Shown piece after piece: positions 23,289 to 31,510 of a stretch of DNA of 64,000 nt. The notes beneath the pieces were generated by a model. It had not been told where the DNA came from, did no database searches, and saw only the letters and a list, made by a program, of their open reading frames with translations. Position 1 is the first letter of the stretch, and every line of letters begins with the position of its first letter. The stretch is from contig JAVCCK010000034.1 of the NCBI GenBank assembly GCA_030765525.1, positions 22,126 through 86,125 on the forward strand, given 5' to 3'. Made by a program: the position numbers and the translations under genes. Source of the DNA: Candidatus Lernaella stagnicola (GTDB taxonomy: Bacteria; Lernaellota; Lernaellaia; Lernaellales; Lernaellaceae).

Positions 23289-23563
23289 CAATGGAGACCG
23301 CGGCATGCCTGCGGTTTTTTTTTTGCTCACCACCCGCGGTCCATGGCTGGACCGCCGCCTTGGCGAAGGTCGGCGAAAACCACTTTTATGGACCGCGGGC
23401 AACACCGGCCGGGCTTCAATCTCCCTTTCCGTCAACTTTGTCGGGAGGGAGCCTAAAGGCTTGTCCTGCCGCGTGTTTTATTGGACATGTCGGGTGGTTG
23501 TGGCGACTTGAGGGAAAAAATGAGAGAAGCATTGGCAAATTATTCAAAAAAGGGCGGAAATGA

Positions 23564-23593
23564 TTGACAAGGCCTTTTGCCGCAACGTAAGAT
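23564..23593 (+). promoter_or_regulatory. Sigma-70-type promoter of zapA
   Basis: TTGACA, an 18-nt spacer, and TAAGAT. The predicted start of transcription is ~20 nt before the zapA start codon. Confidence 0.55.
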
Positions 23594-23621
23594 GCGAATT
23601 GATCACAGACGGGTGATGAGC

Positions 23622-23906
23622 ATGGCGAACAACGTCGTTGAAGTAACAATTCTCGGTCGAAAGATGCTGTTGAGTACCGACAGTGACGAGAGTTATGTGC
23701 GCGAAATCGCGGAATACGTTAACGACAAAATGGAGCAAATTCAAACCGCTTCGCAGTCGTCTTCGACAATCAATATCGCGATTTTGACGGCGCTTGATAT
23801 CGCCGATGAGTTTTTCAAGCAGCTCGGGCTGCAACGAGAGATTTGCGAGAAAGTCGACCGGCAATGCTTGGAGTTGGTCAATTATATTGACAGCAAACTC
23901 CAATAG
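23622..23906 (+). CDS. zapA: Cell division protein ZapA
   Basis: About 94 aa: ANNVVEVTILGRKMLLSTD, then DESYVREIAEYVNDKMEQI and a C-terminal coiled helix AILTALDIADEFFKQLG. This is the ZapA fold, which bundles FtsZ filaments at the division ring. The start could also be the ATG six nt upstream. It is followed by the structured gap and rny, an order seen in other deltaproteobacteria. Confidence 0.85.
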   Translation: MANNVVEVTILGRKMLLSTDSDESYVREIAEYVNDKMEQIQTASQSSSTINIAILTALDIADEFFKQLGLQREICEKVDRQCLELVNYIDSKLQ

Positions 23907-23984
23907 TTGACCGTCGGTGTCGATACGTTGTTTGAAACTGAAAAGCGATTTCCCCTGCGCTTACGCGTGATGGGCTTTTTTGCT

Positions 23985-24100
23985 TATAACCCAGTAGCCT
24001 AAAAACGGGAACGATTCCCTGCTACGGTGAGCGAGGCGGTGCGCAGGCTTTGCCTAAAGTAGTAAAACCGTGCCCACCTGACATTACTGGGTAGGGTTAT
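23985..24100 (+). ncRNA. Candidate structured RNA between zapA and rny (possibly 6S RNA)
   Basis: ACCCAGTA (23989-23996) pairs perfectly with TACTGGGT (24085-24092), closing a ~88-nt region with inner hairpins GGGAA-CGA-TTCCC (24007-24019) and AGGC-TTT-GCCT, and a CTAC/GTAG pairing. ssrS (6S RNA) commonly follows zapA in Proteobacteria, which is the main reason for the suggestion. However, this core is shorter than 6S (~180 nt) and I could not confirm the typical central bubble, so the identity is open. Confidence 0.35.
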
Positions 24101-24539
24101 TAGACAAAGGATCACACGGTTTGCGCGGGGGAAGATTTTATACATAGATCCCAAAGGAAGCTTGCTTCCGGCGGGGCATCAAGATTGAGGGAGAGACACA
24201 GGTAATTCGGCCGATTCGTCGGCCGCTTCAAGAAAACTTCGGCATTTGTTCCCGTGCCGAAGAAATTGGCAGCCAAACGGGAGGGAACGAGAGCAATTTT
24301 GATAACCATGCGAAAACACTTGCAAAAGCTAGTCAGAGGAGGTCGCGCGCCCGGCATTGAGTCGCGCCGCCGCCTCTAGTGTCTTCGTACGCCCTTTTAG
24401 GCTGCCGTTGCGGCGCATAGCGCCGCGCCCGAAACTCACCTCATCTTGACCTGACCTCCGCTGCGTTAAATTTTGACGGGAAGCGCCCAGTCCCGATGAA
24501 AAACGGGCGATTACATAAACTGTTTGAAGGAGCAACACT
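24101..24539. other. Intergenic stretch before rny, hairpin-rich, no supported gene
   Basis: Stable hairpins follow one another: CGGCCGA-TTCG-TCGGCCG (24208-24225), CTTCGGCA with a 10-nt loop and TGCCGAAG (24237-24262), and TTGG-CAG-CCAA (24266-24276). GTTCCC in the second loop could pair with GGGAAC downstream (24283-24288) as a pseudoknot. This may be an extended leader of rny or part of an ncRNA. An 81-codon minus-strand reading here has no convincing features. Confidence 0.35.
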
Positions 24540-26111
24540 GTGGAATCTATTCACTACGTTATTTCCGCCTTGGCGGCGTTGGTTGCTTTGGGGCTCGGGT
24601 TGGGCGGCGGCATCTTGCTGCATCGCTCACTCGCCCGGCGCCGGCTTGATGACGCCGAGAATCAGGCGGAACGAATAATTACCGACGCAAGGTCGAAGGC
24701 CCAGTCTCTGGAAAAAGAGGCTGAATTAAAGATGAAGGACCGGCGCCTGCAGTTGCAGGAGCAGGTCGAACGTGAGATGCGCCAGCGGCAGGGCGAGATT
24801 GACAATGCCGAAAAACGCTTGGCGCTAAAGGAGGAGAACCTCGAGCGGAAAGTGGTGCTGCTGGACGAGAAGGAAATCGAAGTAACGGCCCGCGAAAAAG
24901 TGCTGGTCGTTCGGGAGGCCGCGCTGGCCCAGCAGGAAAAGAAATACGATGCGTTGATCGAGGAATGGCAAACTCGACTCGAACGTGTCGCCGGCATGAG
25001 CCAGGACGAGGCCAAACAACACTTGATGCGGGCGATGGAAAACGACGCCAAGCACGACGCCGCGAAAACGATTCGCGAAGTCATCGAGGAAGCTAAGAAA
25101 AAGGCCGACAACGAGGCGAAAAAAATCATCTCGTTGGCGATCCAACGCTACGCGGGCGAGTACGTCGCCGAGCGCACGGTCAGTGTCGTGTCGCTACCCA
25201 ACGACGATATGAAGGGCCGCATCATCGGGCGCGAGGGGCGCAATATCCGGGCCCTGGAGGCTCAAACCGGTGTCGATTTCATTGTCGACGACACGCCGGA
25301 AACCGTGGTTCTTTCCTGCCACAATCCGGTACGGCGTGAGATCGCGCGTATCAGCTTGGAGCGGTTGATCAACGACGGGCGCATCCATCCCACGCGCATT
25401 GAGGAGATCGTCAAGAAAGTCACCGTTGAAATCGATCAAGATATTCAACAGGCGGGCGAACAGGCGACCTTCGATTTGGGCATTCACGGCATCCATCCGG
25501 AATTGGTGAAGCTGATCGGGCGTCTGAAATACCGCACCAGCTACGCCCAAAACATCCTTCAGCACTCGTTGGAGGTGGCGTTTATCGCCGGGGTGATGGC
25601 CGCCGAACTCGGGCAGAACGTCAAGATGGCCAAGCGGGCCGGCATGCTGCATGACATCGGCAAGGCCGTCGACCACGAAGTCGAGGGCAGCCACGCGATT
25701 ATCGGCATGGATTTAGCCCGCAAATACGGTGAACACGAAGACATCGTGCGAGCCATCGGAGCTCACCACGAAGAGGTCAAGCAGGAAACCGTGCTGGACA
25801 TCATCGTGCAATCCGCCGACGCGTTGTCGGGGGCGAGGCCGGGGGCGCGGCGCGAAATGCTGGAAAGCTACGTCAAGCGCCTGGAAGATCTGGAACGCAT
25901 CGCCAAGGACTTCGACGGTATCGACAGTTGCTACGCGATCCAGGCGGGGCGCGAGATTCGCATCATCGTCAAAGCGGAGCAGATCAACGACGACCGGACG
26001 GCGGTACTCAGCCGCGACGTCGCCAAACAAATCGAACAGGAACTCAGCTATCCCGGCCAGATTCGCGTGACCTGCATCCGTGAACACCGGGCGGTTGAAT
26101 ACGCGAAATAG
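24540..26111 (+). CDS. rny: Ribonuclease Y
   Basis: 523 aa, the usual RNase Y length. It has an N-terminal membrane anchor (VISALAALVALGLGLGGGILL), a long charged coiled coil to ~residue 200, a KH domain (MKGRIIGREGRNIRALE) and an HD domain (HSLEVAFIAGVMAAELG with AGMLHDIGKAVDHE). It is a membrane-tethered endoribonuclease that initiates mRNA decay. The GTG start is preceded by GAAGGAG. A strong terminator follows. Confidence 0.95.
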   Translation: MESIHYVISALAALVALGLGLGGGILLHRSLARRRLDDAENQAERIITDARSKAQSLEKEAELKMKDRRLQLQEQVEREMRQRQGEIDNAEKRLALKEENLERKVVLLDEKEIEVTAREKVLVVREAALAQQEKKYDALIEEWQTRLERVAGMSQDEAKQHLMRAMENDAKHDAAKTIREVIEEAKKKADNEAKKIISLAIQRYAGEYVAERTVSVVSLPNDDMKGRIIGREGRNIRALEAQTGVDFIVDDTPETVVLSCHNPVRREIARISLERLINDGRIHPTRIEEIVKKVTVEIDQDIQQAGEQATFDLGIHGIHPELVKLIGRLKYRTSYAQNILQHSLEVAFIAGVMAAELGQNVKMAKRAGMLHDIGKAVDHEVEGSHAIIGMDLARKYGEHEDIVRAIGAHHEEVKQETVLDIIVQSADALSGARPGARREMLESYVKRLEDLERIAKDFDGIDSCYAIQAGREIRIIVKAEQINDDRTAVLSRDVAKQIEQELSYPGQIRVTCIREHRAVEYAK

Positions 26112-26130
26112 TCAACGCAAGAATCTTGAG

Positions 26131-26159
26131 AGGGCGGTCGTCAGGGCCGCCCTTTTTTT
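26131..26159 (+). terminator. Terminator of rny
   Basis: AGGGCGG, 9-nt loop, CCGCCCT, then seven T. Confidence 0.85.
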
Positions 26160-26204
26160 ATGCCTGCGTGCCGCGAAGACAGCACGAGGAAAACGACATA
26201 TTCA

Positions 26205-26360
26205 GCGTGGGTGACGACGAAATAATCGGTGACGGCGACTCAATCGATGACGATTTCGTCACTGATTAAAACGTGAACGTCACCAACGACGACGCGATCG
26301 ATGACGATTTCGTCACCGATAATGACACCGTCGCTGACAATGACACCGATTTTTTAGCGA
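26205..26360. repeat. Asp-codon-like direct repeats in the rny-VWA gap
   Basis: ATCGATGACGATTTCGTCAC occurs at 26243-26262 and 26297-26316, with related GTGACGACG, GATAATGACACCG and GACAATGACACCG units around them. Read on the plus strand, one frame gives Asp-rich peptides (e.g. DDAIDDDFVTDNDTVADND), broken by a stop between the copies. It may be the remnant of an Asp-rich tail like those of other proteins in this window; I see no start with a ribosome-binding site. The rest of the 294-nt gap holds nothing else recognised. Confidence 0.5.
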
Positions 26361-26405
26361 AAGTGCCGCTTCCGAGAGCCAATCGGACGGGGCCGGAACG
26401 GTCGG

Positions 26406-27605
26406 CTATTTGCCTTTGAGAAGCTCGACGGCCTTTTCGATTCCGCTCAAGGTCAGGTCGAGCATCGGGAATATCTCATTGATCGATTCGATGGTGTGCG
26501 CCCCTTCGGCCCAACTCCAGCGGTTGGAGTGAATGGGGTTGATCCACACGTGTTTCGGGAAGCGTTCGGCCAGATCGCGCAGGCACTCCAGGCCGCTGCG
26601 CCGCTGCCGCGTGGTCACGTCGATCGCCCCGCGCGGGTGCAGCAATTCCCAGGGCGCCATGGAGGCGTCGCCCATGATGATCAGGCGCGTCTCGGGTTCG
26701 GCGCGGAGGATATCCTCGAGCGGAACCGGTTTGTAGAAGCGCCGCGTGTCTTCCCACACGGTGTCGTAAATACAGTTGTGGAAGAAGTAGGTTTGCAGGC
26801 GCTTGAAGTTGCTGCGGGCGTGGGTGAACAGGGCGCGGGTGCGCTCGACGAAAGGATTCATCGACCAGCCGCCGTTGTCGATGAACAGGAACACGCTGAG
26901 TTTGTCTCGCAGTCGCCGGTCGAAGACGAGTTCGATTTCGCCCGCCTGCCGCACGGTCTCGTAAATCGTTTTCTCCACGTTGATTTCGTCGCGCGGACCC
27001 ATGGGAACCAAGTGGCGCAGGGCGCGCAGGGCTTCGCCGATTTGCTCGGCGGTTAGGGGCGTATCTTGCGAGTAGTCGACGTAGCGCCGGTCCATGGCGA
27101 CCTTGATGGCGCTGCGGTTTCTGCCTTGTCCGCCTACGCGCATACCGCCGGGGTGCTCGCCGCCGTGGCCGACCGGGCTGGTGCCGCCGGTGCCGATCCA
27201 GCGGCTGCCGCCGTCGTGGCGTGAGGTTTGTTCGCGTAGTCGTTCGAGGAAATAGGCCATCACCTCGTCGGGCGTCATGCCTTTGACTTTTTCCCGTTCA
27301 TCCGGCGACAAGCTTTCATGGAATTGGGGATCCTCCAGCCACTTCTGCAGCAGTTGCTGCAAGTCGTCTTCGAGCGATCTGGCGAAAGCTTCGTCGATTT
27401 TCTTCCCTTCGAAGTAGTTGGCGAAGATCTGGTCGTAGAGGTCGAAATGGCGTTCGCGCTTGACCATCAGCGAGCGGGCGACGACGTAGAAGTCGTTCAA
27501 ATCGGTAATCAGGCCGATGGCCAAGGCGCGCTGAAGCTGCAGAAAATTCGTCGGGCTGACCGGCACCCCGTAGTCACGCAGGCGGTAGAAAAACTCAACG
27601 AACAT
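26406..27605 (-). CDS. VWA (CoxE-like) domain protein, partner of MoxR ATPase
   Basis: 399 aa. The N-terminal helical part (VEFFYRLRDYGVPVSPTNFL) and a C-terminal von Willebrand A domain with a MIDAS-like LFIDNGGWSMNPFVERTR (DxGxS-type) and later IIMGDASMAPWEL fit the CoxE/VWA family. A disordered Gly-rich segment lies near residues 130-165. Such proteins work with MoxR AAA+ ATPases to mature or insert metal cofactors or remodel complexes. The gene follows the MoxR gene by 9 nt. Confidence 0.8.
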   Translation of the reverse strand: MFVEFFYRLRDYGVPVSPTNFLQLQRALAIGLITDLNDFYVVARSLMVKRERHFDLYDQIFANYFEGKKIDEAFARSLEDDLQQLLQKWLEDPQFHESLSPDEREKVKGMTPDEVMAYFLERLREQTSRHDGGSRWIGTGGTSPVGHGGEHPGGMRVGGQGRNRSAIKVAMDRRYVDYSQDTPLTAEQIGEALRALRHLVPMGPRDEINVEKTIYETVRQAGEIELVFDRRLRDKLSVFLFIDNGGWSMNPFVERTRALFTHARSNFKRLQTYFFHNCIYDTVWEDTRRFYKPVPLEDILRAEPETRLIIMGDASMAPWELLHPRGAIDVTTRQRRSGLECLRDLAERFPKHVWINPIHSNRWSWAEGAHTIESINEIFPMLDLTLSGIEKAVELLKGK

Positions 27606-27614
27606 CGGCCGCTC

Positions 27615-28448
27615 CTAGGCGGTTTGCCCCAACGAACGCTGCGCCCGCTGGAGGTCGTCGGATTTCTTGAACAGCAAGCCGAGCAGGGGAATCTTGCGGC
27701 TGTCGGAGAGGTCTTTGATGTCGAAACCCGGCTCGCTGATCAGGGCGCGGACCCAGTGAATCAGTTCGCGGGTGGCCGGTTTCTTTTCGACGCCGGCGAT
27801 TTTCCGCATGTCGTAAAAGGAGGCGATGGCGGCGTCGGCGATCTGGTCGGCCAAGTCCGGGAAGTGCGCGACGATGATCCGCCGCATGAAGTCCGGCGTG
27901 GGAAACGCGATGTGGTGAAAGACGCAGCGGCCCAGGAAGGGATCGGAGAGGTCTTTTTTCGCGTTCGAGGTGATCACGACGATCGGCCGGTGGAGGGCGT
28001 GGGTCGTTTCGTCGACTTCGATGATGTCGAAACTCATCTGGTCCAGCACGTCGAGCAGATCGTCCTGGAAGTCGCCGTCGGCCTTGTCGATTTCGTCGAT
28101 CAGCAGCACGGAGCGCTCGTCGCGGGTGAAGGCCTGGCCGATTTTGCCCATCTTGATGTAGTCGTGGATATCCGAAACGTTGCGTTGGCTGTCGCCGAAG
28201 CGGCTGTCGTTAAGGCGCGTGAGGGTGTCGTATTGATACAGCGCGTCCACGGCCTTCATGCTGCTTTTGACGTTGAGCTGGATAAGCGGAAAGCCCAGGT
28301 CCTCGGCGATGGCGTGCGCCAGCAGGGTTTTGCCGGTACCCGGCTCCCCTTTGAGCAAGAGCGGCAGTTCGAGGCGAATGGCCACGTTGACCACCCGGCG
28401 CAATTCATCGTCCAGGATATAGGTGCTGGTGCCGGTGAACTTCGGCAT
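27615..28448 (-). CDS. MoxR-family AAA+ ATPase
   Basis: 277 aa with Walker A LLKGEPGTGKTLLAHA, Walker B VLLIDEIDKADGDFQDDLL, sensor 1 VVITSNAKKDLSDPFLGRC and an arginine-finger region. Its early part matches AAA_5/MoxR. It forms a two-gene operon with the VWA protein and is probably its chaperone partner. The client is unknown. The start is preceded by GGAGAG. Confidence 0.87.
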   Translation of the reverse strand: MPKFTGTSTYILDDELRRVVNVAIRLELPLLLKGEPGTGKTLLAHAIAEDLGFPLIQLNVKSSMKAVDALYQYDTLTRLNDSRFGDSQRNVSDIHDYIKMGKIGQAFTRDERSVLLIDEIDKADGDFQDDLLDVLDQMSFDIIEVDETTHALHRPIVVITSNAKKDLSDPFLGRCVFHHIAFPTPDFMRRIIVAHFPDLADQIADAAIASFYDMRKIAGVEKKPATRELIHWVRALISEPGFDIKDLSDSRKIPLLGLLFKKSDDLQRAQRSLGQTA

Positions 28449-28490
28449 GTTGGCTCTCCTTTCCGCGAGCGTCGCGGGGTTCGTTGACTT

Positions 28491-29702
28491 TTAAAAGGCA
28501 GCTTCCTCGGCACAGTCAAGCCCCTCGCAGGGCTCGGAGTCGGCGGTACGCATGCGTAAAATCGGAATCAGACCCAACAGAACGACCATTCCGCCCAGGA
28601 TGAAGGTTCCGGTAAAACCTACGGAATCGCTCACGAGGCCGCCGATGACCGGGCCGCTCCCCAAGCCGACGCTCATGCCGATATTAAAAATAGCCATTGA
28701 TCCGCCCATGCCGCCTTTTTTCCCTTGCTGGGTGATCAAACCGCTGGCGGCGGGCAGGGAAACGGCCCCCGCTGCGCCCATCCAGACGTTGAGCAGAAGC
28801 AGCGGCCAGAACGAGTTCAGGAAAGGCATGATGAATATGGGTATCGCCTGCAGGATCAAACCGGCGATGATGAGCTGCCGTCGCCCGACGCGATCAGCCA
28901 AGCGGCCGAAAAAGGGCTGCAACGCGGCGGTGGCCAGGATGTTGGCGCTGATGACCACGCCGACGAGCGAGGCGGTTAGGCCGGCGTTCATCTCGCCGTA
29001 GAGCGGGAAAAACGCCGCCACGACGCCGCGGCCGAACGAGGTGGCGACGCGGTAAAAGAACATGGCGCGCAACACTCGGTTTTGGGCCAGCTTGCGATAG
29101 GGAACCACGATCTGGCTGCGCGGATTTTCCACGTGGTATTTGGCGGGAAGGAAAAGCAACAACGCCACGAACGCCGCGAAGCACAGCAGGCCCAGCAAAA
29201 TGAAGTTCGCGTCCATCGAAATGTAGTCGCGTACGAAGCCGGAAACGAGCGGTCCCAATCCGAAACCGGTAAACAGGGCGACGGTGAAATAACCCATATA
29301 GGTCGATTCTTTGCCCTTGGGGCTGATTTCTCCCACCATCGCCATGGATATCGGGATCACCGTGGCTCCGGCGATACCCTGGAAAATGCGGATGATCATC
29401 AAGTGCGTCGGGGAAGACGCGGCGAGGAAGGCGACTGCGGCCACAACCTGTACGCCCAATCCCAGGGCGATAAAACCTTTGCGTCCGTACTTGTCCGAGA
29501 GGTGCCCGACAATGGGCATGGTGATGAGGCGACCGAGCGAAAAACCGGCGAAAATAAGGCCGAGCATGGTGCCCGACGCACCCATTTCCGTCGCGTAGGT
29601 CGGCAGCAGGGGCGCTAGAATCCCCATGCCGAATAGGGCTGTAAACAGCGACAGCCAAAGGACCACGAAAATGCGGCGCGTTTCGTCGGGCAAGCGGTTC
29701 AC
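28491..29702 (-). CDS. Major facilitator superfamily transporter
   Basis: About 403 aa with 12 predicted spans. The MFS motif A loop GHLSDKYGRKGF follows span 2, and a second GRLADRVGRRQLIIAG follows span 8. It resembles multidrug/sugar efflux MFS proteins. I use the GTG at 29702 because the transmembrane domain begins soon after (RRIFVVLWLSLFTALFGMGI). The longer in-frame reading to 29867 is hydrophilic and would overlap the divergent gene's upstream region. The substrate cannot be told. Confidence 0.8.
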   Translation of the reverse strand: MNRLPDETRRIFVVLWLSLFTALFGMGILAPLLPTYATEMGASGTMLGLIFAGFSLGRLITMPIVGHLSDKYGRKGFIALGLGVQVVAAVAFLAASSPTHLMIIRIFQGIAGATVIPISMAMVGEISPKGKESTYMGYFTVALFTGFGLGPLVSGFVRDYISMDANFILLGLLCFAAFVALLLFLPAKYHVENPRSQIVVPYRKLAQNRVLRAMFFYRVATSFGRGVVAAFFPLYGEMNAGLTASLVGVVISANILATAALQPFFGRLADRVGRRQLIIAGLILQAIPIFIMPFLNSFWPLLLLNVWMGAAGAVSLPAASGLITQQGKKGGMGGSMAIFNIGMSVGLGSGPVIGGLVSDSVGFTGTFILGGMVVLLGLIPILRMRTADSEPCEGLDCAEEAAF

Positions 29703-29879
29703 CTCGTGTGAATACAGGGGGTGCGGTCTTCTCAAAGCCGGTTTCACGAAAGCCCACTCTTTTACCCGCTCGCCTAGCGGCTCGCAAGGGCGTGACCTGT
29801 GGAAAATTTCACAGCCGCCTTGCCGCCGGGAAGGGTTCTGCCTACACTGCGCGACACACTGCGTCACGAAAGGCAGACG

Positions 29880-31403
29880 ATGACACGCGAAACAACTTCC
29901 GGCGCCTTCGACTTGGAAATTTCACCGGGACTGTTCGAGCAGATGGACCAACTGTGTTATCCGCGCAGCGTGGCCATCATGGGCGCGAGCCAGAGTTTCA
30001 TCAAATGGGGCAGCCTGCTGACGGCCAACTTGCTCAAGGGCGGTTTCGAGGGGCAGGTGTATCCGATCCACAACAGTGCCGAGCGGATCCTGGATCGCCC
30101 GGCGTACAAGCACATTCAAGACTGCCCTGGGCCGGTGGACCTGGCGTTTATCACGTTGCCGCGTGAAAAGGCCGTGGACGCGATGCGCGAGTGCGCGGTA
30201 AGCGGTGTCAAGAACGTGGTGGTGGTGACCTCGGGGTTCAGCGAGACCGGCGCGGAAGGCGCGGCGCTTGAGAAAGAACTGGTGGGAATTGCGCGGGAAG
30301 CGGGCATACGGCTGCTCGGGCCCAATACCATGGGCATGATTTCAACCCGCCAAAAGCTGTGCATGACGGGCTCGGTTTCCACGCCGCCGTCCGGCGGCAT
30401 CAGCATGATCAGCCAAAGCGGCAACTTGGGCGCGCAGGTCATGTTGTGGGCGCAAGAGCAGGGCGTGGGCGTCAACAAGTTTTTCGGTTCGGGCAACGAA
30501 GCTGATCTGACGGCCACCGAACTGCTGGCCTACCTGGGACACGACGAGTCAACGACCGCGGTGCTCGTTTATTTGGAAGGGATCGAAGACGGCCAGCTCT
30601 TCCTGCGGGTGGCGCACGAGGTGGCCAGTCGCAAGCCGATCGTCGTGTTGAAAAGCGGCCGGACCGACGACGGGGCGCGCGCGGCGTCGAGCCACACCGG
30701 GGCCCTATCGGGCAGCTACGATATCTGGCGTGGTGCGATGCGTCAGGCGGGTGTGGTCTTGGTGAAGCAGCCCATGGACTTGATCGACGGCGCGGCGGGC
30801 ATGGAGAATTTGCCGATGCCCCACGGCAACCGGGTGTGCGTGATCACGCTGGGCGGCGGCTGGGGCGTGGTGGCGACGGATTTGTGCAACGAGTACGGTT
30901 TGGATCTGCCGCCGCTGCCGGACGAAATCCGCAGCGTGATGGACAAGAAGCTGCCGCCTTTTTGGAGCCGCTCCAACCCCATTGATTTGGTCGGCAAGGT
31001 CGACCCCGACGTGTACGTCACCGCCCTGGAGCAAGCCTGCGCTTCGGACGCTTTCGACGCGGTGATCACGCTGGGGCTGATCGGCAGTTCGTCTTTTGCA
31101 TACGAAATCGCCGAGGTGACGGCCGACGTAGCGCCGGGCGTGGTGGATGATGAGATCAAGCAGCGCTTCGCCGGTATTAGAGATGCGTTTGAAATGACGC
31201 TGCGCGACGAGATCGCGTGGTTGACCACGAAGTACGGCAAGCCGGTCGTCAACGTATCGTTGGACAAGCGGCACAACCGGGTCATTCTGGATGATACCCG
31301 CGGCAATCACATCGTGGCGTACAACACGCCCGAGAAGGCCGTTCGCGTGTTGGCCGGGATGACTTACTACCAACGGTGGCGTTCGCTGCAACAGCGGTCG
31401 TAA
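29880..31403 (+). CDS. NDP-forming acyl-CoA synthetase alpha-subunit-like protein (no ATP-grasp domain)
   Basis: 507 aa. A CoA-binding Rossmann domain (YPRSVAIMGASQSFIKWG) is followed by succinyl-CoA-ligase-like domains with SQSGNLGAQVMLWAQ and the phospho-His motif SSHTGALSGSYD. In ADP-forming acetyl-CoA synthetases an ATP-grasp beta part completes the enzyme; it is absent here and not encoded next door, so a beta subunit elsewhere or a diverged role is likely. The ATG at 29880 follows AAGGC. It diverges from the MFS gene. Confidence 0.75.
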   Translation: MTRETTSGAFDLEISPGLFEQMDQLCYPRSVAIMGASQSFIKWGSLLTANLLKGGFEGQVYPIHNSAERILDRPAYKHIQDCPGPVDLAFITLPREKAVDAMRECAVSGVKNVVVVTSGFSETGAEGAALEKELVGIAREAGIRLLGPNTMGMISTRQKLCMTGSVSTPPSGGISMISQSGNLGAQVMLWAQEQGVGVNKFFGSGNEADLTATELLAYLGHDESTTAVLVYLEGIEDGQLFLRVAHEVASRKPIVVLKSGRTDDGARAASSHTGALSGSYDIWRGAMRQAGVVLVKQPMDLIDGAAGMENLPMPHGNRVCVITLGGGWGVVATDLCNEYGLDLPPLPDEIRSVMDKKLPPFWSRSNPIDLVGKVDPDVYVTALEQACASDAFDAVITLGLIGSSSFAYEIAEVTADVAPGVVDDEIKQRFAGIRDAFEMTLRDEIAWLTTKYGKPVVNVSLDKRHNRVILDDTRGNHIVAYNTPEKAVRVLAGMTYYQRWRSLQQRS

Positions 31404-31408
31404 AGAAA

Positions 31409-31497
31409 GCGACAGGTATCGACGGGTCGTCGTGTTCGGTCTAGGGACCGTACGTTGGTTGAAGTTGATGGGTTCGGCCGCTACCGATACCTGTCGC
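31409..31497. repeat. 13-bp inverted repeat with a 63-nt structured loop between convergent genes
   Basis: GCGACAGGTATCG (31409-31421) and CGATACCTGTCGC (31485-31497) are exact complements. The loop contains CGGTC-TAGG-GACCG. It fills the gap between two convergent genes and has no U-run, so it may be a bidirectional 3'-end stem-loop or a small mobile-element-like unit. Confidence 0.6.
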
Positions 31498-31510
31498 CGT
31501 TACTTCGTTT

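Larger units (their letters stand above)
23055..23381 (+). repeat. Tandem duplication containing the tRNA-Leu 3' half, terminator and a second hairpin
   Basis: Two copies, 23055-23188 and 23249-23381, ~194 nt apart and about 90% identical by eye. Each contains the tRNA variable arm, T arm and acceptor 3' strand, a GC hairpin followed by a T-run, and a second hairpin GCGGTCCA-TGGC-TGGACCGC. The 60 nt between copies is unique. Confidence 0.8.

Noticed and set aside
23068..23563. Plus-strand frames of ~150 codons across the tRNA repeat
   Set aside because: They run through tRNA and terminator sequence, and their internal repeats merely follow the DNA duplication.
24112..24357. 81-codon minus-strand frame between zapA and rny
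   Set aside because: No SD, no domain, and it lies over strong RNA hairpins.
26205..26360. Possible CRISPR-like array from the repeated 20-mers
   Set aside because: Only two good copies, no constant spacer length pattern, no cas genes; it reads as degenerate Asp codons.
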